Part shown: positions 1-5,759 of the stretch, one piece after another
Layout of the letters: the number at the start of each line of letters is the position of its first letter
Position numbering within the stretch: position 1 is the first letter of the stretch
Assembly: GCA_003156695.1 (NCBI GenBank)
Contig: PMHN01000058.1
Coordinates: 1 to 7,978, forward strand
DNA: 7,978 nt
Direction: 5' to 3'
Origin: Gammaproteobacteria bacterium
Lineage (GTDB): Bacteria > Pseudomonadota > Gammaproteobacteria > Steroidobacterales > Steroidobacteraceae
Translations under genes and position numbers: made by a program
The notes under the pieces: model-generated
The model's input: the letters and a program-made list of their open reading frames with translations, nothing else
Told to the model about the DNA's origin: nothing
Databases searched by the model: none

Positions 1-188
1 CCACGCCGCTGCAGGTCGCGCTCGCGTGGCTGCTGCACCGCTCGCCTAACATCCTCCTGATCCCCGGCACATCATCGGTCGCGCACCTGCGCGAGAATCT
101 GGCTGCCGCTCAGTTAACGCTGTCGCCGCAGGTCCTGGCGGAGTTGGATGGAATCCCCGCCACAGCCGCGCCGGCGCCGCAGCACTGA
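1..188 (+). CDS. Aldo/keto reductase, C-terminal fragment (5' end outside the window)
   Basis: The reading frame is open from the left edge (first whole codon at 3) to a TGA at 186-188, giving 61 residues. They contain ALAWLLHRSPNILLIPGTSS, then VAHLRENLAA and LSPQVLAELD. This is the typical end of an aldo/keto reductase (AKR) barrel: the IPGTSS...LRENL stretch lies in the NADP(H)-phosphate binding loop, and the final segment is the usual C-terminal helix. The family reduces aldehydes and ketones in the cytoplasm with NADPH. The catalytic Tyr/Lys/His/Asp residues lie upstream and cannot be checked. The last stop base is the first base of the next gene's ATG, so the two are probably one transcript and the TetR protein may control this reductase. 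The substrate is unknown. Confidence 0.88.
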   Translation, partial: TPLQVALAWLLHRSPNILLIPGTSSVAHLRENLAAAQLTLSPQVLAELDGIPATAAPAPQH

Positions 189-793
189 TGATGGCACCCG
201 CTGACGCCCCACTCACCCGGGATCGGATCCTGGCCGCGGCCGAGGACGTGGTCCGCCGCTTCGGACCGGACAAGGCGACGGTGGTGGACGTGGCCCGGGC
301 GCTCGGCGTAAGTCACGCGGCCGTCTATCGGCACGTGGCGGACAAGTCCGCACTGCGGGACCTGGTCGTCGGCCGGTGGGTGGAGGCGACCATGGCGCCG
401 CTGCGCGCCATCGCCGCCCGGCCGGAACCGGCCCGGCGGCAGTTGCGGCGGTTGTTCGACACCCTGATCGCCATCAAATGCCGGCGGGCCGCCGAGGACC
501 CGGAGCTGTTCGCCGCCTATCGGACGCTGGCGACCGATGCGAAGTCCGTCGCCGCCGCGCACGTCGAGGAGTTGGTCGCCCTCACCGCGAAGATCATCCG
601 CGCGGGCGTGAAGGAAGGCACGCTGCGCAGCGTCGACCCCGCGGCCGCCGCTCGGGCGGTACTGTTCGCCACGTCCCGGTTCCACCACCCGGCCCATGCC
701 GCCGAGTGGACCGACCCGTCGATCGATGCGACCTACAACCAGGTGTGGCGCCTTTTGATGGACGGACTGTGCGTCGCGAAGAGGTCCCGTTAG
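188..793 (+). CDS. TetR-family transcriptional regulator
   Basis: A 201-residue protein of normal TetR length. Residues about 9-64 form the N-terminal DNA-binding domain: a first helix TRDRILAAAEDVVRRFG, then the helix-turn-helix VVDVARALGVSHAAVYRHVADKSAL, with the family's typical YRHVADK recognition-helix end. The remainder is a helical ligand-binding/dimerisation domain. Its FATSRFHHPAHAAEW stretch recalls the TetR_C_27-type C-terminal domain, which I cannot verify. The ATG at 188 overlaps the reductase TGA (TGATG), and a second ATG follows at 191. No Shine-Dalgarno site is visible, so translation by coupling to the reductase is likely. The natural inference is a ligand-responsive repressor of its own operon. 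The effector is unknown. The gene ends 41 bases from the convergent mazF stop, and that gap shows no clear terminator. Confidence 0.93.
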   Translation: MMAPADAPLTRDRILAAAEDVVRRFGPDKATVVDVARALGVSHAAVYRHVADKSALRDLVVGRWVEATMAPLRAIAARPEPARRQLRRLFDTLIAIKCRRAAEDPELFAAYRTLATDAKSVAAAHVEELVALTAKIIRAGVKEGTLRSVDPAAAARAVLFATSRFHHPAHAAEWTDPSIDATYNQVWRLLMDGLCVAKRSR

Positions 794-834
794 AGCGAGG
801 CGCGACCGTTTCCGAAGTTGGTGATTAAGCCCGC

Positions 835-1170
835 TCAGCTCCCGACCAGAGCGATGATTCTCGCTCGTACGCTGCTCAGTTCGGCAGGTTTTGCCCTGCC
901 TTTGTACTTCGCCTTGCGCTCCACCCAATCAAGGCTCTTAACCTGATCGGCAAGGACCGCCCCAGGACGGCTGCCGGCCAAAGTCACCTCGAACGGATAG
1001 CCTTTCACCTGGGTTGTCACTGGGCAGCAAAGCATCAGGCTGGTTCTGCCGTTATAGGCGGCGGGACTGATGACCAGCGCCGGTCGGTGCCCCGCCTGCT
1101 CATGACCGGCTTGTGGGCTGAAACGCAACCACACAATATCGCCTGCTTCTGGTACGTAGCGACCAGTCAC
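835..1170 (-). CDS. mazF: MazF-type endoribonuclease toxin
   Basis: A 111-residue protein of the MazF/PemK family, colinear with E. coli MazF as I remember it. Recognisable segments are RYVPEAGDIVWLRF at the N-terminus, EQAGHRPALVISP (residues 24-36), CCPVTTQVKGYPFEV (48-62) and VLADQVKSLDW (72-82). Glu24, Arg29 and Thr52, the key active-site positions in the E. coli numbering, are all present, so the toxin looks intact. MazF cleaves single-stranded mRNA at short sequence motifs and arrests growth unless held by MazE. The start is GTG (1168-1170) and its first base is the last base of the mazE TAG stop, so it is translated by coupling to mazE. This is the usual antitoxin-first arrangement. 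The cleavage motif cannot be told from the sequence. Confidence 0.95.
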   Translation of the reverse strand: MTGRYVPEAGDIVWLRFSPQAGHEQAGHRPALVISPAAYNGRTSLMLCCPVTTQVKGYPFEVTLAGSRPGAVLADQVKSLDWVERKAKYKGRAKPAELSSVRARIIALVGS

Positions 1171-1412
1171 TAAAGCGATTCCTTCCCAACCGGATCACCG
1201 AAGTCCACGCCGCCATGTAGGTTCTCCGGGGTAATGCCTGCGAGCAGCTGTGCCAAATTAACTTTGCTCGTTCTGATCGGCTTTATGACGATTTGGCCGC
1301 CCTGTTCGCGGACGTCAACTGCCTCATCCAGACTAAGACGAGCGGCCTGCATGATACCGCTCGGAATCCGCACGGCCGCGCTGTTGCCCCATTTCTTGAC
1401 GATCACACGCAT
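1170..1412 (-). CDS. mazE: MazE-type antitoxin (AbrB/SpoVT-like)
   Basis: An 80-residue protein with an N-terminal swapped-hairpin AbrB-like DNA-binding domain (about residues 1-47). It includes VKKWGNSAAVRIPSGIMQAA and VDVREQGGQIVIKPIR. The acidic, flexible tail (about 52-80: LAQLLAGITPENLHGGVDFG, then DPVGKE) is very like the MazF-binding tail of E. coli MazE (ITPENLHENIDWGEP). The protein neutralises MazF and, with it, should repress its own operon. The ATG at 1410-1412 is preceded by GGGAAAGG on the minus strand (1417-1424), a good ribosome-binding site about 4 bases away. An inverted repeat 56-68 bases upstream is a candidate operator. Length and both domains are normal, so this appears to be a functional addiction or stress module. 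Confidence 0.95.
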   Translation of the reverse strand: MRVIVKKWGNSAAVRIPSGIMQAARLSLDEAVDVREQGGQIVIKPIRTSKVNLAQLLAGITPENLHGGVDFGDPVGKESL

Positions 1413-1467
1413 AACACCTTTCCCGGCCAGACCAACGCTGAAACGTTACGGCAAAACCGCAGCCGTG

Positions 1468-1480
1468 TCTACAATGTAGA
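1468..1480. promoter_or_regulatory. Inverted repeat upstream of mazE, candidate MazE/MazEF operator
   Basis: TCTACA-A-TGTAGA is a perfect 6-base inverted repeat around one central base, in the otherwise GC-rich leader of mazEF. AbrB-type antitoxins bind such AT-rich palindromes at their own promoters. On the minus strand a weak -35-like TTGAAC (1502-1507) lies 17 bases from TGTATC, which would place the repeat just downstream of or across the -10 region, as expected for autorepression. The repeat itself is seen; the promoter elements match poorly and the function is inferred. Confidence 0.45.
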
Positions 1481-1631
1481 TACATCGGAGCGCGGCGCAT
1501 CGTTCAACTTCGGGTGCCGAGTAGGCTTCGCCTTGGGCTGGCCGGCCGCTGGAAATCACATCGACGTGCGCGGGTGGTACCTCAGGCCGCCTGCGGATCC
1601 CTCCCGCGATGTGGCGACGGTGCGCGCAAAG

Positions 1632-2677
1632 ATGAAAGCGCGCTACGCATCGCTCTTCGAGCCGACCTATGAGGACGGCGCCAGGGTGGTGAGGAGCTCC
1701 AGTCTGTTAACCGTCTTTATGACCGAGGCCGGGGACATTGACCGCGCGAAGGTGGAAGTGCTGAAAGACGCAGATGTAGAGCCCAAAACCCTGTCGACGC
1801 CGGAGCACTTCGTTGCGATGGGTATCGCGCGCGAGCGCATCGGGCCGATCGGTACCACCGAGCTCATCGCCGGACACTTCTACCGCGACGGAAAGAGTCT
1901 GCGGGTGATCTACGCGCGGCCGCGTCGGCCGAATGAACCAGAGCCGCAACCTGCGCCGCCCGAACAACCGGCCGCTGCCGCTGCAAACGATGATCCGGCG
2001 GTGAACCGCGCGATTGCCGAGCATTATTTCCCGGACCTTTATACCTATCCCAAGGAGTGGCCGCGGGCCGACCCGTGGGTGCTGCTTGATCGTGAAGGGA
2101 AGGTCCTGACAACAGGACGTCGGGTTGTCATGAGCGGCCGGGACATAAAGCTCAACATTGAAGCGCATACCCCGGAATACGGACTGATGAAGTCCAGGTC
2201 ACCACCATCCGCGGGGAGCACGGCCAATGGGTCTCCGAAGCAAACTTTGTATGGCTGGCGGCCGAATCGCCCGTCACCGATCCATCGAAAGCGGATCTGT
2301 CGGGCCGCAACGCTCTGCTTGTCTACGCGGACGTCATCGGTGAGGGAAAGACAAGGCCGACCGAACTGGTCGCATTGAAGCTCGGCTCACCAGCGGTCCT
2401 CGTCTGCTCGCTCACGAATCCATTCGGCGTGGTCCATGCAGAGATCACGCCCGTTGAGATCGGTACCGACGCGGTGACGGTCCGTGTACAGGTGCAGCAT
2501 GTACCGCTGCCGACCACGGCCGAGATACCAGATGCCCTCGCGACCGCCTGGTCGCCGGCATCGCCCCGGGTACGTGCGCCCTACGGTGGGTCCGCGGAGG
2601 TCCAGGTGACCGATCAGAACGGCAAGACCTGGACGATTGTGTTGCACCCCGAGCGGCTGACGGGCGCCAGAAGTTAA
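1632..2677 (+). pseudogene. Frameshifted gene of unknown product, possibly a periplasmic sensor-like domain (M56/BlaR1-type tail)
   Basis: Protein-like sequence runs in one frame (for example VRAKMKARYASLFEP, VFMTEAGDIDRAKVEVLKDA, HYFPDLYTYPKEWPR, WVLLDREGKVL) up to about 2183. It then continues one base back in another frame (TDEVQVTTIRGEHGQWVSEA, LVALKLGSPAVLVCSLTNPF, DQNGKTWTIVLHPERL) to a TAA at 2675-2677. The first frame decays into arginine/serine-rich shadow sequence and stops at 2378. The second frame has a stop at 2159-2161, so the shift lies between them, most likely at 2172-2190. The true start is unclear. Coherent sequence seems to begin near 1605; the first in-frame ATG near it is 1632, without a good ribosome site. 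The frame stays open back to 1293 but there runs antisense to mazE. A Pro/Ala-rich linker (about 1935-1991) separates two similar units. Weak resemblance to C-terminal sensor regions of M56 (BlaR1-like) peptidases is only a guess. No membrane segment or zinc motif is present. Confidence 0.55.
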
Positions 2678-3969
2678 GGACCGCGCGCGCGCTTCAGCGC
2701 CTCATCCAGGGCGCCTGCAGCGGCTACTTTGATGTCGGGCTCAACGCCCACCCGCTCCCAGTTCGTTTTCGTGATCGGGCTGATGGAACGTCCGGTCGGC
2801 ACAATGATCGAGAAGTGATCGTCGATACGGTGCGGCTCTATCGGATGAGCTCCCCCTCCCGTCGTCTCCCCGACCAGAGTCGCCCGCTTTAGCGTTTTAA
2901 GGGCGTAGCAGAAGGCTTCTGCGGCCGAAAACGTCCGCTTCGATGTGAGAATAAAGACCGGCTTGCCGATAAATTTCCTGCCTGGTACGTACGGCAACGT
3001 CCAGTCCTCCTCCGTAGCGTTATCCGGACGGTTGTAGTTATCCATCAGATGCGTGGGCTCAGCGAACAGATAGCTTGCGATGAACTGGCCCATCGGGCCC
3101 CCACCCTTGTTGTCACGCAGGTCAAGGATGAGAGCATCGCTGTCGGCAACAAAGTTCATCGCTGCGGACGCGGTAGGCGCGCAGATCTGCGGATCGGCAA
3201 ACACATTGAACTTCAGGTAACCGATATTGGGAGCCAGATGCTCGGCCTTCTCGAAGCCGCAGTTGCTGGCAAGGAGCCGTTGGCGGGCCGCCGGATCGGT
3301 GTCAGGACCCTGACCGGGCTCGTCGTTGGGCAGGACTTCCTTAGTGAAATGCACGCCGAGGTGCCCGTCGTGGGCAATGGCCCACAGGTCATCGCTGAGC
3401 CTCCAGGCGAGAATCTGACCGTCGGTTATCGCCTGGTATGTGGCGCGCTTCTCCGCCTTACGGAGCGCGGCCGACAGTTTCTTTCCCACGTCCGGAAAAA
3501 CATAACGCTCATCCAGTAGCTTCGCTGCGCTTTCGAGCACATGGTCGCGCTCCGCCGCATCCAGCGTGATTTCCTGCACCTTGGCGCCCGGGGATACGGC
3601 CTCGAACGACAGCCAGTTAATGTCCGCGGGGTCGCCCGACATGACGACCAGCCTGCCGAGCACCTCCTTCGAGGTCGCTTTCTCCCTGGCGCGGAACATG
3701 ATCCACAGCCCATCGCTTTTTTCGACGGTCTCGAACTCGAAGCCGCCGGTGCGCGCAAATAAGCCCATCGCCTTGTCGTGAGACAACCACGGCACATGAG
3801 TCTGGTCGAAGGAGTCCATGCGCGCGCTGTCGCCGCTATTGAAGACCTCCAGCCACGAGGCTAATGCGCGTCCGGCCGGGGTATTCGGAATGGCCGGCGC
3901 CGCTGGATCGGCGAGCGTTATGCCGGGCAAGAAGCAGAGCAGCGCCGCAAGGAACGGACGAGTCGGCAT
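2674..3969 (-). CDS. Exported S41-family (IRBP/tail-specific-type) peptidase
   Basis: A 431-residue protein. Residues 1-20 form a Sec signal peptide (short basic start, hydrophobic LAALLCFLPGITLA, probable cleavage before DPA), so it acts in the periplasm or outside. Residues about 28-130 form an N-terminal domain (GRALASWLEVFNSGD, GFEFETVEKSDGLWIMFR) often found in front of this peptidase type. Residues about 135-205 match an IRBP-like S41 N-terminal helical domain (AAKLLDERYVFPDVGKKL). The catalytic core follows: LILDLRDNKGGG (280-291), FILTSKRTFSAAEAF (339-353) with the probable nucleophile Ser348, and VGETTGGGAHP (366-376). No PDZ domain is evident. The family cleaves proteins or peptides near C-termini; the substrate is unknown. 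The ATG at 3967-3969 lies 11 bases after the cupin stop with only a weak ribosome site, so coupling is likely. The TAA overlaps the convergent pseudogene TAA. Confidence 0.92.
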   Translation of the reverse strand: MPTRPFLAALLCFLPGITLADPAAPAIPNTPAGRALASWLEVFNSGDSARMDSFDQTHVPWLSHDKAMGLFARTGGFEFETVEKSDGLWIMFRAREKATSKEVLGRLVVMSGDPADINWLSFEAVSPGAKVQEITLDAAERDHVLESAAKLLDERYVFPDVGKKLSAALRKAEKRATYQAITDGQILAWRLSDDLWAIAHDGHLGVHFTKEVLPNDEPGQGPDTDPAARQRLLASNCGFEKAEHLAPNIGYLKFNVFADPQICAPTASAAMNFVADSDALILDLRDNKGGGPMGQFIASYLFAEPTHLMDNYNRPDNATEEDWTLPYVPGRKFIGKPVFILTSKRTFSAAEAFCYALKTLKRATLVGETTGGGAHPIEPHRIDDHFSIIVPTGRSISPITKTNWERVGVEPDIKVAAAGALDEALKRARGP

Positions 3970-3980
3970 GGTGCTCGTGC

Positions 3981-5027
3981 CTAGTCCGTGAGGCGTGCAA
4001 GGAGCAGCGTGCGGATCTGTTTGGCAAGCTCCGGCGTAATCTCGCCGAGCACACCGCGACGTTCAGGGGGGATGTGTCCGCTGACTGGAGCGTCCGGTCC
4101 GAAGATGTAGTGCTCGAAGGCTGCGTGCCAGCTGGCACGCACTTCCGGCGGCAGCCGCCGCAGGGTCAGCATGCTATGTAGCAGGCAGTCGAACACGGGG
4201 CTCGCGCCGACAGCCTCGCCGGCGATTGGGTGCCACCAATAATTGACCAGGACATTGCAGCTCGACAGCGATTCGACCTGATGCCACCAGAGCGCGGGGA
4301 TGTAGAGCGCGTCGCCAGGCTCGAGCTCGGCCACCAGTGCCTGCTGCAGCGCCTCGCGCAGTCTCGGGAAGCGTTCGAAGTCCGGCTCGATCACCGAGGG
4401 CAGCGCAATGGGCGCGCCGGTTGGTGTGAAATCCACCGGGCCGACGTACAGATTGGCGATTTGCTCGGGCGGAAACAGCGTGAAGCGCCGCCGGCCGCTC
4501 ACCACGCAAGCGATGTTGTGGGTCTCATCCACGTGCGCCGGAGTCGTGATGGCATTGCCGAGCCAGAGCCGGGGTTGCACCGAGCTGTCAAGCAGCGCCA
4601 GAGTATTTTCCGCTGCGAACCCGGGCAGGCACTCGTCGATTCGCGCCGCTTGCGCCGCTACGGCCGGCGGCCGTGCAAACGCGCTGTAGCGCAGCACCTG
4701 TTCGCAGACGGCGGAAATCGGCAACCGATTACGCACGAAGTTGAAGCCGCTCATCGCGGCGTTGTAGCCGAGGCGGCCGCCCGCCTCGGGCGGGATCAGG
4801 ATCGCATTGACCGGCGAGCCGTTGTCGAAGCGCTGCAGATAACCGAGGATTTCCTGCGCCGACGTGCGTCCGCGATGGACGGCGGGCCAGTGGCTCACCA
4901 AGCCCCGCAGCACCACTGGCCTGGCGCGCGACAGCACCTCGCGCCGGACCGCGGTGTGGTCGCAACCGGCAACTTCGGGGATGGGAGTCGTGTTCAGATG
5001 CTCATTCGTCGGTTCTGTCGGCCGCAC
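3981..5027 (-). CDS. JmjC-like cupin protein (Cupin_8), putative Fe(II)/2-oxoglutarate oxygenase
   Basis: A 348-residue protein of the cupin-like/JmjC family (Cupin_8). It begins with the family's helical entry PVVLRGLVSHWPAV (37-50). The beta-barrel carries the iron ligands: His165 and Asp167 in ITTPAHVDETHNIACVVSG, then RRRFTLFPPEQIANLY, and the distal His249 in GDALYIPALWWHQVESL, followed by VNYWWHP. The full HxD...H triad predicts a working iron(II)/2-oxoglutarate hydroxylase. Relatives hydroxylate proteins or small molecules; the substrate here is not visible. No signal peptide is seen, so it is probably cytoplasmic. The start is GTG (5025-5027); an in-frame stop lies 16-18 bases upstream and the first internal ATG is at residue 92, so GTG is the only sensible start. 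It is the first gene of an operon with the S41 peptidase 11 bases downstream. Confidence 0.9.
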   Translation of the reverse strand: MRPTEPTNEHLNTTPIPEVAGCDHTAVRREVLSRARPVVLRGLVSHWPAVHRGRTSAQEILGYLQRFDNGSPVNAILIPPEAGGRLGYNAAMSGFNFVRNRLPISAVCEQVLRYSAFARPPAVAAQAARIDECLPGFAAENTLALLDSSVQPRLWLGNAITTPAHVDETHNIACVVSGRRRFTLFPPEQIANLYVGPVDFTPTGAPIALPSVIEPDFERFPRLREALQQALVAELEPGDALYIPALWWHQVESLSSCNVLVNYWWHPIAGEAVGASPVFDCLLHSMLTLRRLPPEVRASWHAAFEHYIFGPDAPVSGHIPPERRGVLGEITPELAKQIRTLLLARLTD

Positions 5028-5041
5028 GCCCTGTGGGGTGC

Positions 5042-5047
5042 ATTATG
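5042..5047 (-). promoter_or_regulatory. Candidate -10 element for the cupin/S41 operon
   Basis: On the minus strand CATAAT matches the sigma-70 -10 consensus at five of six bases in otherwise GC-rich DNA. It lies 14 bases before the cupin GTG, so the leader would be very short. The hexamer 17 bases further upstream (TATGGG) is not a good -35, so an activator may be needed or the match may be chance. Confidence 0.25.
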
Positions 5048-5070
5048 CGATACCCGCCGCGTCTCCCATA

Positions 5071-5090
5071 GCCGGGTGGTGCCGGGTGTT
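5071..5090. repeat. Tandem 10-base direct repeat in the divergent intergenic region
   Basis: GCCGGGTGGT is followed at once by GCCGGGTGTT, nine of ten bases identical, in the 131-base gap between the cupin operon and the nucleotidyltransferase-like gene. One helical turn per unit is what tandem sites for a DNA-binding protein look like, but two copies in GC-rich DNA could be chance. Confidence 0.35.
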
Positions 5091-5158
5091 CGCAGCGTTC
5101 CTCGCCGGCCCGCGGAAGGCGGCTCGCGGCCACTTCGAGACATTCAGAGGGTTAAAAT

Positions 5159-5731
5159 GTGTGCCCGAAATCCATGAGAACCCAACGAGCGGGGCAATCC
5201 GCACTCCTGTTTGTTGATGTAGTTGAGATCCTGCAGCAGGAGAACATCGGCTACGCCTCAATAGGCGCCTTCGCGCTCTCCGCGCACGGGGTCGTGCGGG
5301 GTTCAACCGAAGTGCATGCGCTTCTCTTCACGACGCCGGAGCGCCTGACCAGGCTGCGCACACTGTTTGATCGTGCGGGCTTGCGCACCGAATTGCGTCG
5401 CGGAGACGCGGACGACCCAATTCCCGCGATGCTCGTCGTGCACGACGGTTATAACAATCGTGTCGATCTTCTGGGCGGCCTGCGCGGCATGGATCCTGCG
5501 GCCAGCTCCCGAACTGTGAACGTTGCGTTCATGGATGTTGACCTGCGCATCATCGGCCGCGAGGATTTCATTGCCATGAAGTGCTTCGCGGGCGACCCGC
5601 AAGATATCCTGGATGCGCAGTCCGCGCTTGATAGCGCGCAAGGCCCGCTAGACGTTGATCTGCTGCGCGCCGTGACCCGTCGATTTGGCCGCGACGCGGC
5701 CGACAAGCTGGAGCAAGTGCTCGCGCGCTGA
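5159..5731 (+). CDS. Nucleotidyltransferase-fold protein with degenerate active site
   Basis: A 190-residue protein resembling small nucleotidyltransferase-like proteins (AbiEii/DUF6036 kind). It has an N-terminal helix (VDVVEILQQENIGYASIGAF), a GAFALSAHGVVRGSTEVHALLF motif (36-57), VHDGYNNRVDLLGG (94-107) and the typical tail GREDFIAMKCFAGDPQDILD (133-152). In active relatives the motif reads roughly GG.AL..HG..R.T.DIDLLV with two metal-binding Asp. Here these are Glu51 and His53, while the third carboxylate (Asp103) remains, so catalysis is doubtful. The role is unknown; it may be a pseudoenzyme, or a relative of nucleotidyltransferase toxins or antitoxins without a recognisable partner. 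The GTG at 5159 is chosen because AGAGGG (5146-5151) stands 7 bases upstream; the ATG at 5174 is the alternative. The sulfatase gene starts 28 bases after its stop. Confidence 0.75.
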   Translation: MCPKSMRTQRAGQSALLFVDVVEILQQENIGYASIGAFALSAHGVVRGSTEVHALLFTTPERLTRLRTLFDRAGLRTELRRGDADDPIPAMLVVHDGYNNRVDLLGGLRGMDPAASSRTVNVAFMDVDLRIIGREDFIAMKCFAGDPQDILDAQSALDSAQGPLDVDLLRAVTRRFGRDAADKLEQVLAR

Positions 5732-5739
5732 ACGCGCGC
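5722..5739 (+). other. GC-rich hairpin at the end of the nucleotidyltransferase-like gene
   Basis: CGCGCGC...GCGCGC arms (stem 5723-5728 with 5734-5739, 5-base loop) span the stop codon of the upstream gene and end 7 bases before the sulfatase AAGGAG ribosome site. There is no T-run, so it is not a standard intrinsic terminator. It could stabilise or pause the transcript between the genes, or be a by-product of CG-rich sequence. Confidence 0.3.
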
Positions 5740-5759
5740 CGTGATTAAGGAGAACGATC

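Noticed and set aside
794..834. Terminator between tetR and mazF
   Set aside because: Only short GAGC/GCTC matches are present, with no stable stem and no T-run.
110..928. Long minus-strand frame opposite tetR (272 residues)
   Set aside because: It is the antisense of a clear TetR gene, its sequence is low-complexity Arg/Gly/His-rich, and it runs into mazF.
1293..1631. Plus-strand frame extending the broken gene back across mazE
   Set aside because: This part is antisense to a convincing mazE and its operator; its sequence has no protein-like character until about 1605.
2172..2190. Programmed ribosomal frameshift in the broken gene
   Set aside because: No X-XXY-YYZ slippery sequence or following stimulatory hairpin is visible, and the first-frame stop is almost 200 bases away.
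4230..5177. 315-residue plus-strand frame opposite the cupin gene
   Set aside because: Arg-rich shadow of the cupin gene, which carries recognisable motifs; it also crosses the divergent control region.
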